NCBI GenBank assembly: GCA_017051695.1 | Contig: JAFIDK010000005.1 | Coordinates: forward strand, 1-64,000 | DNA length: 64,000 nt | Direction of reading: 5' to 3' | From: Algoriphagus aestuarii | GTDB taxonomy: Bacteria; Bacteroidota; Bacteroidia; Cytophagales; Cyclobacteriaceae | Notes under the pieces: model-generated | The model's database searches: none | What the model saw: the letters and a program-made list of their open reading frames with translations, nothing else | What the model was told of the DNA's origin: nothing | Translations under genes and position numbers: made by a program | Shown here: positions 1 to 9,024 of the stretch, piece after piece | Numbering within the stretch: position 1 is the first letter of the stretch | How the letters are laid out: each line of letters starts with the position of its first letter

Positions 1-73
1 TACCGCTTTTGTGGAGTTCTACCACCATCAATTTGAAGTCTTTGTCAAAGGATCTTCTTTCTCTTTTTTTCAT
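1..73 (-). CDS. IS3-family transposase OrfA, N-terminal fragment
   Basis: Twenty-four codons are readable from an ATG at 73 to the window edge. The peptide starts with a lysine/arginine-rich stretch followed by SFDKDFKLMVVELHKSG. That matches what I know of the beginning of the helix-turn-helix OrfA protein of IS3-family elements, which binds the element ends and is normally joined to OrfB by a programmed frameshift. The rest of the gene lies left of the window, so completeness cannot be judged. Recognition is from memory of the family pattern; no search was run. Confidence 0.6.
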   Translation of the reverse strand, partial: MKKRERRSFDKDFKLMVVELHKSG

Positions 74-108
74 TGGTTCTAAGTTAAGGGGGCTTAACTT
101 ACTGTCCA
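1..108 (-). mobile_element. Right end of an IS3-family insertion sequence, cut by window edge
   Basis: A transposase reading frame starts at 73 and runs leftwards off the window. On the minus strand the sequence TGGACAGT (bases 108-101) lies just upstream and is a plausible IS3-type terminal end beginning with TG. Between the two sits a perfect 8-bp palindrome (81-88 with 93-100, four-base loop). The exact boundary near 108 is inferred, because the other end and any target duplication are outside the window. If it is right, the last four codons and the stop of the neighbouring ATPase gene come from the insertion sequence. Confidence 0.5.
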
Positions 109-3100
109 ATCAAATGTAGCAGGTCCAATACTTTGAGTTTTTCCTGAAATCGCATTATAAAGGATTGGCAAAACTTTTTCTCTGATGTCCTCACTTTCAA
201 AGAGTTGGTAAATACCAATGTCTGCCAAAGCCACATAATATTCGTCAGAGCATTTGGCTACATCATGGGGCATTAACCCACTAGAAGAAATAAAGTCTAT
301 GTCCTGAATTGTCAGTATCCCTTTGTGAAAATTAACTTCATCAACGCTGGAATATTTTAATTTATCTTCTGATTTAATAACTAAATCTGAAAACCCAATA
401 GTTTTGGCAAATTCCAATTGGGGATCTTTTTCTGAAATACTTACACTGAAGCCACACATATTGATTTCTTTTATTAGCTGGTCTTTCCAAACAGACTCTG
501 CTACATTTGATATGTCTTCAAACTTTATCTCTTGCCTGTAACTGTTATCCCTTAAAAGTCTAGTGAGATCAAAATGGAATAAATTAGGAGGAAAAACATC
601 TATAAATTCAGTGGGCAACAAAAACCAGGATATTCTTAAATCCTTGATTTCATAATTCTGGGTTAAATGTGGGATAATATTTTTTGGAGGGTATTTTTCA
701 ATGAATTCACTTAATAAAGCTCTGTAGCCTTTCTCGGAATTTTCTTGAATCCTAGCGATTAGTTGGATAGACTTATCCAATCCTATATACCCCAATTCAT
801 TAAAAACCATAAGGGCTACATCTAGATTTGTTAATGAATAGTCCTTTCTTGAATGATATGTCGTCCAAAACAAATGAATGTCCCCAATATTTATTTTTCT
901 TTGCTGAAAGAGAGCCAGTCTGAGGTAGTTATGAATTTTTTCAGTGAGACTAAAACTCATTCCACCCTGATTCTCCAGAATAAAATCCTTAAAACTTAAC
1001 AATATATATTCATTCTTATTAGGTAATACCCCAAGAGAGAGTAGATTGGCACTTACTGAAAGTAAAATGTGATGAGCATAAAACTTCCTAATCCCTAATT
1101 TTTTCACAAAGCTTTCCAGATATTGAAGACAATTCGAATCATTTGAAACCATCCACCCATTCACACACCTGAACAAATCTGGAAAATATTCTCTGCAGGA
1201 TGGATGAACAAACATATTTTCCAGGACATAGGATATTCTATCCTTCGTATCCACTTCAGTTGTATATGTGAGCATTTGATCAATCTTCTCTTTGGTCAAA
1301 GGAATCTTGTGCTTTTGGAAATATTCCTCCTCTAATTTTCTATCACAATCCAACTCCTCGAAAAAGTGCTCGGTGCTGTAAAAGTTATTGCTTGTGAGAT
1401 CTAAAAGAAAAGTTGCATCTCCAGACTCTAGATAAAGCCACATTCCAAATAAGTAACCGGAACTTGTAAGATCCTCTTCAGTATAACCATTGAATATAAG
1501 GGATTTAACGTAGGTATATAAAAAGTCATTTTGGGGGCCAATGTGGTCGCGATTAACTAAGTTAGTGATCAGCGCAAGATCATAATACTCAGCTATAGTA
1601 AGATCGTTATAAGAAACTTCTCTAATAAGCTCTCTCAACTGATGGTAAAAACTACGCATTGCCTCAAAGTCAATTGTGTTTTTCAACAACTCTTCAAAAA
1701 ATGAAATGGAAGCGAATTTTTTGATAATACTTATTTTTTGAAATTCGTTAAAGTAAAAGGATGATATTCTTGACTGGAAACGTTTATCAGACAGCATAAG
1801 TGAATCAAAAACTACCTCATTTACCTGATTAATTAACATAGAATTGTCGATAGTCTGCTTCCGCAAAAAAGTATTGAAACTATCGTGATAAAGTGAAATC
1901 CTATTTAATTTGATTTCAAAAAGATAAGGATGCTCTTTCAGAAATTCGTCGACAAATGATTTAGAAAAGCAATCCAAGAACATTTCCAATTCAGATTTCA
2001 TTAAAAATGAATTAACACATAGGAATACAGATAATGCCTGCTTGCTAGTCTGCTTTGAGATCAGTTGTCCATAATAATCATCTACAGAAGTAAGCTTCTC
2101 CAATAAAGGTAGTTCACCATTATTGCGGAAGTATTCTGCGACATATTTAACCAGAATTGGATATCCATCTGTCAAAGTGAAAATGCTATCGGCAATCCCA
2201 AAATCCCTTATATGAAATAATTCATCCAGCACCTGTTGGGTTTGATCCCTATTCCAGTTACCTAAAGAAAATTTCTCCCAATGCAACACTGTTCTTAGTG
2301 GACGGGAAAGCACTATTGTTTTTACAGAGTCTTTAAGCTTTTCAATAAATCTCAAAAAATCCTCTACGTCTTCAATATTATAATTTTCAACATGATCAAG
2401 ACCATCAATAATGACTACATGTTGCATTTCTACAAGTTTATCTATTATTGAGCTTTCATCTCTAGCCACAAAATCTTGAAACAATTTTTTTGAAAAATCA
2501 GAGATAAAATTGGAATATATTAGACGATCCTTGTAATCCTTATCTTGATTAGAAACCCAAAACCTATAAACCAAATAATTAGGGTATTCTTTTTTTAAAA
2601 TATTCACCAAATGACTTTTCCCTACACCAGGTTTCCCTTCAATCAACAATAGGTTATGGATTTTAAGGTGTTTTTTGCCAACATCTATTGTTGTCTCTAA
2701 AAGATCTGTTTTGTAGACATTTATAAGTGGTAAATCTTCTTTCAATATAGTTAGTCCCCTATTATCCAATCGATTATGAAAAAATTTATCAATTACAGAA
2801 ACCCGCTGCGGATTTTTAGAATATAATTCCCAGACCACCTCATCGATTTCGGTTCTGGATAGAGATACCAAATAGACTCCATTAAAATTGAAGGCAGAAA
2901 AACCTAGAACATTTGTATTTGTTATCAGGTCAATCCTTTTAAAAAATATGATGTTGGTAGCGTTGGACAATACATGCACTTTACCATTTATCAAAAATTC
3001 ATCTTCTCTGAAACAAAGCTTATCAACACTCATTTGATCAAAGTCTTTTATTTGACAATAGTATTCACCCGATTTAGAAATGAGAGTCACATCATCAAAG

Positions 3101-3228
3101 TCATTATCAACCTTAGCTTCTATTATTAGCTGAGTAATATCCCTCTCTGCATCCATTTTGGATACCAACAAGGTTGCCACATGATTTTGATAGGAATACC
3201 CCAAATAAGCGTTCTTCATAGTTGACAA
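94..3228 (-). CDS. Nuclease-STAND ATPase, probable antiphage protein
   Basis: The 1044-residue protein has an N-terminal domain with the pattern GYSYQNHV, then D45/D46 and Q59-I-K61, consistent with a PD-(D/E)xK fold of the Cap4/DUF4297-like nuclease type. A P-loop (GKPGVGKS, about 198-205) and Walker B strand (VVIIDGLD, about 271-278) with a sensor-like VLSRP mark a STAND/AAA ATPase. The remaining 650 residues are helical with no motif I can name, as in the target-sensing part of Avs-type proteins. It follows the 960-residue nuclease gene on the same strand after 100 bp and may share its operon. The last four residues coincide with the presumed insertion-sequence end, so the C terminus may be truncated. 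The nuclease-ATPase architecture is seen; the defence role is inferred from family and neighbours. Confidence 0.7.
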   Translation of the reverse strand: MSTMKNAYLGYSYQNHVATLLVSKMDAERDITQLIIEAKVDNDFDDVTLISKSGEYYCQIKDFDQMSVDKLCFREDEFLINGKVHVLSNATNIIFFKRIDLITNTNVLGFSAFNFNGVYLVSLSRTEIDEVVWELYSKNPQRVSVIDKFFHNRLDNRGLTILKEDLPLINVYKTDLLETTIDVGKKHLKIHNLLLIEGKPGVGKSHLVNILKKEYPNYLVYRFWVSNQDKDYKDRLIYSNFISDFSKKLFQDFVARDESSIIDKLVEMQHVVIIDGLDHVENYNIEDVEDFLRFIEKLKDSVKTIVLSRPLRTVLHWEKFSLGNWNRDQTQQVLDELFHIRDFGIADSIFTLTDGYPILVKYVAEYFRNNGELPLLEKLTSVDDYYGQLISKQTSKQALSVFLCVNSFLMKSELEMFLDCFSKSFVDEFLKEHPYLFEIKLNRISLYHDSFNTFLRKQTIDNSMLINQVNEVVFDSLMLSDKRFQSRISSFYFNEFQKISIIKKFASISFFEELLKNTIDFEAMRSFYHQLRELIREVSYNDLTIAEYYDLALITNLVNRDHIGPQNDFLYTYVKSLIFNGYTEEDLTSSGYLFGMWLYLESGDATFLLDLTSNNFYSTEHFFEELDCDRKLEEEYFQKHKIPLTKEKIDQMLTYTTEVDTKDRISYVLENMFVHPSCREYFPDLFRCVNGWMVSNDSNCLQYLESFVKKLGIRKFYAHHILLSVSANLLSLGVLPNKNEYILLSFKDFILENQGGMSFSLTEKIHNYLRLALFQQRKINIGDIHLFWTTYHSRKDYSLTNLDVALMVFNELGYIGLDKSIQLIARIQENSEKGYRALLSEFIEKYPPKNIIPHLTQNYEIKDLRISWFLLPTEFIDVFPPNLFHFDLTRLLRDNSYRQEIKFEDISNVAESVWKDQLIKEINMCGFSVSISEKDPQLEFAKTIGFSDLVIKSEDKLKYSSVDEVNFHKGILTIQDIDFISSSGLMPHDVAKCSDEYYVALADIGIYQLFESEDIREKVLPILYNAISGKTQSIGPATFDWTVS

Positions 3229-3328
3229 TGAATAACATAAATTTTAATAGTCACCAGCTTAAATTATTAAACTATTCTTGATAAATGATAATGAAAAAAC
3301 AAATCACTCTAGACTGAGTATAAACCTG

Positions 3329-6211
3329 TCAATCTGCAAAATGAACATATTTAATTTTAGCCAAAACCGGATTGAATTGTCTTTTTAATTCAATATCAAT
3401 GAAATTTTTAATAAGCTTTATATTTTTTATTTTATCAATTAAAATCGTATCAACTATTTCTGTGAGCCAAATAGCTTTAAAACTACTATAATCAAACTCA
3501 AAGGGATTTAATAACCAAATCTCAAATTCATTAAGATTAGAAAAAACTTGAAGTTCTTCTCTATTAAAATCAATTTCTCTCTTATAAATAGTTAAAATAT
3601 AATTTATAAATACTAAATCCGTCAATTTAAGGTTACCAAATTTATATGTTCCCTTACCTTTATGGCGATTTGTCAATTCAGAATAAATCAAAAAATAACT
3701 TTTTCTGTTATAATCATATTCAGAATTTCGAATTAAAGCCTCATAAAACTCTTTACTAAATTTAAAATCGAGCTGTGTTTCAAAGGCTGAGTAAAGTATA
3801 CCTTTGCATTCATCTGAACAGACATTAGTTAAATAAATCAAAGATGTAAGATTTACATCATCTCCTGAATCAGAAGTACAATTTAAAATAGCAGTTTGAA
3901 TTAATTTTTTATTAGAAATTTTACAATTGGGGTAAAATCTAAGAAGAGATTTTGGAACTGATTCAATCAAACTTCGATACTTGTTGTTACCATATTTATC
4001 GCCATAAATTGCAATTTTCAAAATCTTAACATGACTGTTCTCGTCTAATAAATCACCTTTTCTTAAAAGAAAATTTGAAAACTCTTTCATATGGTACCAA
4101 GCTAATTCTTTTTCAGTTTCTAAGAACTTTAATAATGGTGTTATACATTTACTAAACTGGTCATTAGAAATATTCAACCTTGACAATATAGTAAATAGGT
4201 TTGAAAATATATCTGTAAACCTATCTCTAAATTTATGATTACTGAATTGTTGTGAAATCAAGTAATTTTCATAATAATCATTAAAAAAGCTATCCTTAAA
4301 AATTGATTTTGTATAATTATTTAATTTTTCAAGCAACTTTTCTACCCCATTATCACTTACTTTAATACAATCTTCCTTATTTAGGATTTCTTGAAGAGAA
4401 GTTCGCGGAATATGTAGAATCGCTTCAGTTAAAAAAAATTGACTGAATGACTGAATTCCCCACTTTGGAATATGGCAGGAGCTTACAAATGCCTTAAAAA
4501 CTTTTTCTGTTAGGGTTTTGTAACGAATAAAAGTATCATAAACAATAAAATTAAGGTTTACGTATGAGTAGAGCAAAAAATATTGATGAGCTAAATCATT
4601 TGGAAGATTTGGACCTGCATATTGCTTTCCGCCATTTTCATAAAGCTTCCTTAATTTTTCAATTTTAAAGACAATCTCATCCACATCATCTTGAATTTTA
4701 TAAATTAATGAATCATCTTTTATTTTAATTAAATATTTTTTAACATCATTATCTACATCAAATTCAATTTCATCGTATATAACTTTATCTAAGTCCACTG
4801 ATTTTATATCCCTCAAAATAAACGATCTATCATCTAAATGATAATCCAATATCAAGTTATGAAGTAATTTGATATTCTTTTTTGCCAAAAAATAATCAAT
4901 CCACTTTCCTTGCTTCCCCTTTGAATCTCTCTCAATTGCCTTATAAATATTGTAGGAGGTTTTAAAATTATTCGTGGCCACAAGATAGTGACCGAAAGCA
5001 TGTTCAAAAGTATTGTTATTCCCATCACCTTCTAAAACTTTTAATTTATATAAAAGCTTGTTGAAGTCGAGATTTCTATAGTTGCAACTTAAACAATCAC
5101 AAATTCCTCCGGTTTTTATTCTTATACTTTTTGTTAAACCCTCGTCATCGTTAAAAGGAAATATATGCCTATGACTAAAGCCGAGAGATCCTTTATTTCG
5201 CTTTATTATCTCTTTATAATCTCTTATAACTGTAATTTTATCGATTAATGAATTATTCAAAAAAGAGAAAGTCCATTCAATTTTATATTTTGCGTCAAAA
5301 ACCTCTGCCTCTAAAAGATCCTTATCAAATTCTTCAGTAAAAACTACCTCTCCTTTTTCAATATTAACACCATTTATCAACTTATAAAGTTCTCCATTGA
5401 TTGAAAATAAATTTCCGTCTTGGAAATGCCATACATGATCATCTAAAATGTTAAAAGGAAAGATTGAAGAAAGAAAATTTGGGTCTACAAACCCAAACCC
5501 TTCAAATCTTTTTAAACTATTGTAAACTTTATCTAGGACATGAATGGGCTTATCATTGCTGATTTTAATTGATTTAGATAGTATAAAAATTTTGTCTGTT
5601 GAAGATTTGCTTTCTTTATTGATAAAGCGATCAATATGAAAAAGAAACAAGAGTTCTTTTAATTTTTTCTCTTGTACTAATTCTTTTAGGAAAAAGACTT
5701 GGCATCTCGACCGATCAAGTGAAGGGTAAAAGCGAATCTCTTTTATATTAGACACAATAACCCATTTACAATTTCCTCCTGACTTTGATGCATAATCAAA
5801 GGCTTGTTCTACGGGAGTTTGTTTGTTAGGCCTCGCTTGTTTCTCATCTAAAGATGTTTTGGCATCTTTTATTTCTATTACAGCTCTTACTTCATCTAAT
5901 GCTCTATCTACGAAAAAAAAACCTAATGCGGCATCAGACTTTGTACCATCTACTATTGATTTCTTTTCGTCTCTTAACCGCCAATTATTTGAGTTACCAT
6001 AATTAAACCCCAAAATATCTCCAAAAAAAGTGTTAATAAACCTGGACTTTATTTCTTCTTCTTTTAAACTTTCTATCTTACCTGATTCAAACTCTTCTAC
6101 TAATTCTTTAATCAATAAAGAAATTTCACGAATTCTGGTGATATTTGATAGTCTAAAATCACTGATATAATGAGATAATAAATCTTCTGAAAATATTGGT
6201 TTGAAGTTCAT
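3329..6211 (-). CDS. Large protein with N-terminal restriction-type nuclease domain
   Basis: The first 200 residues resemble the nuclease half of type IIG/type I-like restriction proteins: a helical lead, KSDAAL with D93, then VIEIKDAK giving E113-x-K115, a QAFDYA helix and the strand WVIVSN. Together these form a PD-(D/E)xK core. No methyltransferase motifs follow; instead there are about 750 residues of lysine- and asparagine-rich, mostly helical sequence. Near residue 370 the cysteines in ICDCLSC could bind a metal. It lies upstream of the STAND nuclease gene on the same strand. A restriction enzyme without a methylase would be harmful unless its activity is conditional, so I infer a triggered defence effector, but the family is not recognised. 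Confidence 0.6.
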   Translation of the reverse strand: MNFKPIFSEDLLSHYISDFRLSNITRIREISLLIKELVEEFESGKIESLKEEEIKSRFINTFFGDILGFNYGNSNNWRLRDEKKSIVDGTKSDAALGFFFVDRALDEVRAVIEIKDAKTSLDEKQARPNKQTPVEQAFDYASKSGGNCKWVIVSNIKEIRFYPSLDRSRCQVFFLKELVQEKKLKELLFLFHIDRFINKESKSSTDKIFILSKSIKISNDKPIHVLDKVYNSLKRFEGFGFVDPNFLSSIFPFNILDDHVWHFQDGNLFSINGELYKLINGVNIEKGEVVFTEEFDKDLLEAEVFDAKYKIEWTFSFLNNSLIDKITVIRDYKEIIKRNKGSLGFSHRHIFPFNDDEGLTKSIRIKTGGICDCLSCNYRNLDFNKLLYKLKVLEGDGNNNTFEHAFGHYLVATNNFKTSYNIYKAIERDSKGKQGKWIDYFLAKKNIKLLHNLILDYHLDDRSFILRDIKSVDLDKVIYDEIEFDVDNDVKKYLIKIKDDSLIYKIQDDVDEIVFKIEKLRKLYENGGKQYAGPNLPNDLAHQYFLLYSYVNLNFIVYDTFIRYKTLTEKVFKAFVSSCHIPKWGIQSFSQFFLTEAILHIPRTSLQEILNKEDCIKVSDNGVEKLLEKLNNYTKSIFKDSFFNDYYENYLISQQFSNHKFRDRFTDIFSNLFTILSRLNISNDQFSKCITPLLKFLETEKELAWYHMKEFSNFLLRKGDLLDENSHVKILKIAIYGDKYGNNKYRSLIESVPKSLLRFYPNCKISNKKLIQTAILNCTSDSGDDVNLTSLIYLTNVCSDECKGILYSAFETQLDFKFSKEFYEALIRNSEYDYNRKSYFLIYSELTNRHKGKGTYKFGNLKLTDLVFINYILTIYKREIDFNREELQVFSNLNEFEIWLLNPFEFDYSSFKAIWLTEIVDTILIDKIKNIKLIKNFIDIELKRQFNPVLAKIKYVHFAD

Positions 6212-6553
6212 TTTGCTATTTTTTTTACCAAAATTCTTTTTAAGTTAAAAACAGTTTAGTCTTTAGGTTATATATATGATACCTTTATTTTGAGTGACTT
6301 AGCCTGCATTTCGCCTTTACAGTCTTGGTAGTTTATGCTTTTTTTAACAAAAGAATTTATTTACAGCTGAATAGAACCAGCTCGAATTCTTTAAACTGTA
6401 TTTTGAAACTCTTCCCTTATTAAATTTGGAATAAATCTAGCCCTGTTAAAATTACCTATTAAATTAATACATTAAAATCTTCAATTTTAAGACTTAAAGA
6501 ACCAATCCACTTCTCAAATAATAATAAATTGGTTTTTATTTCGCTGTTCGCGA
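6212..6553. other. Intergenic region between divergent defence operons
   Basis: About 340 bp of very AT-rich sequence separates the leftward nuclease operon from the rightward five-gene cassette. I see no reading frame of note and no RNA gene. It should carry the leftward promoter, but no clear TAnnTTTG box was found for that direction. Confidence 0.4.
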
Positions 6554-6584
6554 TTTGCAAACAAAGAACAAAGCCGTAACTTTG
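6554..6584 (+). promoter_or_regulatory. Bacteroidetes-type promoter abutting the cassette start codon
   Basis: TTTG at 6554-6557 and TAACTTTG at 6577-6584 match the Bacteroidetes -33 (TTTG) and -7 (TAnnTTTG) consensus with a 19-nt spacer. The ATG of the first cassette gene begins only four bases after the -7 box, so transcription should start at or within a base or two of the start codon, giving a leaderless message. Confidence 0.65.
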
Positions 6585-6588
6585 TCAT

Positions 6589-7101
6589 ATGAGAGATCAC
6601 AACGGAATGAGGCCGCAAGACATAGTTATACTTATGAAACTTGTAGCTTTAAAAAATCGCCCATGGCAATACAGAGACTTATCATCCTCCTTGTACATAA
6701 GTATTTCAGAAATTTCAGAATCTCTAAACCGGAGTATGATGGCAGGTCTAGTCGATCAAAGCCGTAAAAAGCTCAGAAGAAACTCACTTATGGAGTTTAT
6801 CCAATATGGTTTTCACTATGTTTTCCCACAAGTACCTGGGGCAATAGTAAACGGAATAGTAACTGCACATTCCCATCCTGCTTATACAAATCTAATAGTA
6901 AGTCAAATACCCTATGTTTGGCCTTCACCTAGTGGAACTGTTAGGGGACAATCTATTGAGCCACTCCATAAAGGGGTGGTTAAAGCAATCGCATTAGATG
7001 AAGTACTTTACAAACTATTGGCAAGTTTGGATATTCTAAGGGTTGGCAAAGTCCGGGAAATAAACCTTGCGCTTACCGAACTAAGAAATCATATCCTATG
7101 A
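6589..7101 (+). CDS. Winged-helix regulator, antitoxin-like partner of AbiEii-type protein
   Basis: A 170-residue protein. Residues 8-60 (RPQDIVILMKLVAL through SLNRSMMAGLVDQ) read as a winged helix-turn-helix, and the rest is a conserved-looking domain with HSHP and WPSPSG segments and a C-terminal helical part. It overlaps the nucleotidyltransferase gene by ATGA (7098-7101), which implies coupled translation. In AbiE systems the first gene encodes a winged-helix antitoxin that represses the operon; I infer the same role here by position and fold, not by close similarity. The ATG at 6589 is preferred because a strong promoter ends four bases upstream; a TTG start at 6555 would put the promoter inside the gene. 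Confidence 0.65.
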   Translation: MRDHNGMRPQDIVILMKLVALKNRPWQYRDLSSSLYISISEISESLNRSMMAGLVDQSRKKLRRNSLMEFIQYGFHYVFPQVPGAIVNGIVTAHSHPAYTNLIVSQIPYVWPSPSGTVRGQSIEPLHKGVVKAIALDEVLYKLLASLDILRVGKVREINLALTELRNHIL

Positions 7102-7787
7102 GCCGGCACGAAAACATAACCAGAATTAAGGCTGTCTCTATAGCTTTACAAGAATTAATAGGCGATGTAGTTTTCGTAGGAGGCGCCACAGTTTCATTGT
7201 ATGCTGACAGAGAAACACAAGAAGTCCGTCCAACTGATGATGTGGATATATTAGTTGAAATAATAACATATTCTGAATATTCTCAAGTTGAAGAAAAATT
7301 GAGAAACAAAGGATTTGCCAATGACACTACGTCAAGAGTCATTTGTAGATACAGGGTCCATGGAATCATTGTGGATGTCATGCCGACATCTGAGGAAATT
7401 CTCGGATTTTCAAACATATGGTACACTCCTGGTTTCAAAAACTCAATACCTTATCCAATAGATGAGGATACAGAAATCCGGGTTTTATCCCCAGCGTACT
7501 TTTTGGCTACCAAACTGGAAGCATTTAGAAACCGGGGAAACGGAGATGGAAGGCTAAGTACCGATTTTGAAGATATTGTCTTTATAGTAAACAATCGTTC
7601 TACAATTTGGCAGGAAATAAATGAAGCAGATTCAGAGCTGAGAAGTTATTTAGTTGAAATCTTTTCCAGTTTAATTTCGAACAAATACATTGAAGAATGG
7701 ATAAGTTGCCATTTAGAAGCAGCAGATTCTGAGAGAACAGAATTTATAATTTCTTCTATAAATAATTTTTTAAATTCCAAAGCATGA
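7098..7787 (+). CDS. AbiEii/AbiGii-type nucleotidyltransferase
   Basis: The 229-residue protein carries the nucleotidyltransferase signature: VGGA (27-30), then DDVDILVE with acids D48 and D50, and a third acid at D93 in IVDVMP. Further on it has ATKLEAF (about 137-143) and DFEDI, as in AbiEii/AbiGii-toxin-type transferases. Known members of this superfamily modify tRNA or other substrates with nucleotides and block growth. The gene overlaps its neighbours at both ends by ATGA (7098-7101 and 7784-7787), so three proteins are translated in series. The nucleotidyltransferase fold is well supported; whether it is a toxin here is inferred. Confidence 0.8.
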   Translation: MSRHENITRIKAVSIALQELIGDVVFVGGATVSLYADRETQEVRPTDDVDILVEIITYSEYSQVEEKLRNKGFANDTTSRVICRYRVHGIIVDVMPTSEEILGFSNIWYTPGFKNSIPYPIDEDTEIRVLSPAYFLATKLEAFRNRGNGDGRLSTDFEDIVFIVNNRSTIWQEINEADSELRSYLVEIFSSLISNKYIEEWISCHLEAADSERTEFIISSINNFLNSKA

Positions 7788-8629
7788 ACACTACCTCCCT
7801 TATAAGGTATCAGATGTCTGGCAAACTAACGTCAGGCCCAATTGCTTTTAGGAAACTATATGAAATTTTCGAGTGCTTCCGTAAATCAAAAAATGAAAAG
7901 ATTCTTTTGGATTTCGATGAGGTTGAATGGATGGATGCAAATCTATGCGCAATCTTAGATTCAGTCATATTTGTCCTCAATCGAGATTATGGGCACCAAT
8001 TTTTCATTGATAAAAAACACATAGAGGGGAAATTTGAAATATTCCAACGGAATGGTTTTTTTAAACCTTCACAGAACAATGAAGTTCTGATAGACAATAG
8101 AGATACCACTGTAAGAATGACAAGATTTTCCACAGAAAGTGATGGGGAATTTTATGGCTATATTGGAGAAAGCCTTTTTAATCATTCTGCATTTGAAAAG
8201 ATGCCCGACATAAAAGCTAGTTTATTAGAACACTTTCTTGAAGTATATGCCAACATACAAACCCATGCCAAAACAACTGGCCCTGTTTTCGCCTGCGGAC
8301 AATATTATCCTTACCAACACCAGCTTAAATTCACGTTGGTAGATATAGGTGTAGGATTTCTAAATCCAATTTCCCAATTTACTAAGGGACAAGTTAGTAC
8401 TGCCAATGAGGCAATTGACTGGGCATTAAAAGAAAGAAACACTACAAAAACAGATGCGCCAGGTGGATTGGGATTGACTTATTTAAAAAATTATTGTGAA
8501 AAGAATAAACATGGTTTTCAAATTATAACAAGCGGAAAGTGCTGGACAAATGATAAAAGTGAGCTGAATTATTGGCCGCTTGCAAATTTTCCAGGGACTG
8601 CCATCAATCTTACATTTAACTGTAAATGA
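7784..8629 (+). CDS. STAS-like plus GHKL ATPase protein (partner-switch kinase-like)
   Basis: The 281-residue protein begins with a STAS-like region (about 20-95, with ILLDFDEVEWMD and a following helix) and ends with a GHKL ATP-binding domain. That domain has an N-box (LEVYANIQTHA, N157), a G1 box (DIGVGF, D187) and a G2 box (GGLGL, 227-231). There is no phospho-acceptor histidine helix and no membrane segment. This resembles a fusion of the two halves of an RsbV/RsbW partner switch, in which the ATPase binds or phosphorylates a STAS protein. The next gene encodes a separate STAS-like protein, a natural partner. The start overlaps the nucleotidyltransferase stop by ATGA. Domains are seen; the switching role is inferred. 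Confidence 0.75.
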   Translation: MNTTSLIRYQMSGKLTSGPIAFRKLYEIFECFRKSKNEKILLDFDEVEWMDANLCAILDSVIFVLNRDYGHQFFIDKKHIEGKFEIFQRNGFFKPSQNNEVLIDNRDTTVRMTRFSTESDGEFYGYIGESLFNHSAFEKMPDIKASLLEHFLEVYANIQTHAKTTGPVFACGQYYPYQHQLKFTLVDIGVGFLNPISQFTKGQVSTANEAIDWALKERNTTKTDAPGGLGLTYLKNYCEKNKHGFQIITSGKCWTNDKSELNYWPLANFPGTAINLTFNCK

Positions 8630-8675
8630 AACATTTATAAGAAATTTAAAGTATATTTAATATAAAGAATTTTTA

Positions 8676-8683
8676 TACCTTTG
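8676..8683 (+). promoter_or_regulatory. Second cassette promoter (-7 box) seven bases before the STAS gene
   Basis: TACCTTTG is a perfect TAnnTTTG box. The ATG of the STAS-like gene is at 8691, so the expected start of transcription falls within about three bases of it, again giving a message with almost no leader. No good -33 TTTG is visible upstream. Confidence 0.5.
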
Positions 8684-8690
8684 CGCTCCC

Positions 8691-9020
8691 ATGATAAAAA
8701 TCAGAGAAATCCTTTCTAAAAACATAGCAATTCTTCATTCAGATGGATTGAAAGTTTATAATGCAATAATGGAGGAACTTGCTCAGGATAAACACTTCAA
8801 ATTAAGTTTTGAAGGAATCACGACTAGTACAACAGCTTTCTTAAACGCTTCTATTGGAAAGTTATTAATGAATTCCCCCGAGGCATTAAACAAAATGGAA
8901 ATTGTATCCGCTGAAGAGAGTGTTCTAGAAAAGATCGAATGGGTAAAAGAAAATGCCCTTGACACAGGAAAAAGAGTAGCAAGAGAAGATGCTATGAGAG
9001 AATATCTAGAACACATCTGA
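8691..9020 (+). CDS. DUF4325-type STAS-like protein
   Basis: A 109-residue protein resembling the DUF4325 family of STAS-like domains. It has an N-terminal strand-helix (MIKIREILSKNIAILHSDG), the central KLSFEGITTSTTAFLNASIG, where a serine/threonine-rich turn precedes the helix as at the phosphorylated site of anti-sigma antagonists, and a C-terminal helix. It lies between the ATPase gene and the PIN nuclease gene, five bases before the latter, with its own promoter. I infer that it is the binding partner of the upstream GHKL ATPase and controls the PIN protein. The family assignment is from recognised pattern; the partner claim is inference. Confidence 0.7.
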   Translation: MIKIREILSKNIAILHSDGLKVYNAIMEELAQDKHFKLSFEGITTSTTAFLNASIGKLLMNSPEALNKMEIVSAEESVLEKIEWVKENALDTGKRVAREDAMREYLEHI

Positions 9021-9024
9021 TCTA

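Noticed and set aside
6555-6767. Alternative frame starting at TTG 6555 over the winged-helix gene
   Set aside because: It contains the promoter of the cassette and its peptide looks random; the overlapping frame has a clear winged helix.
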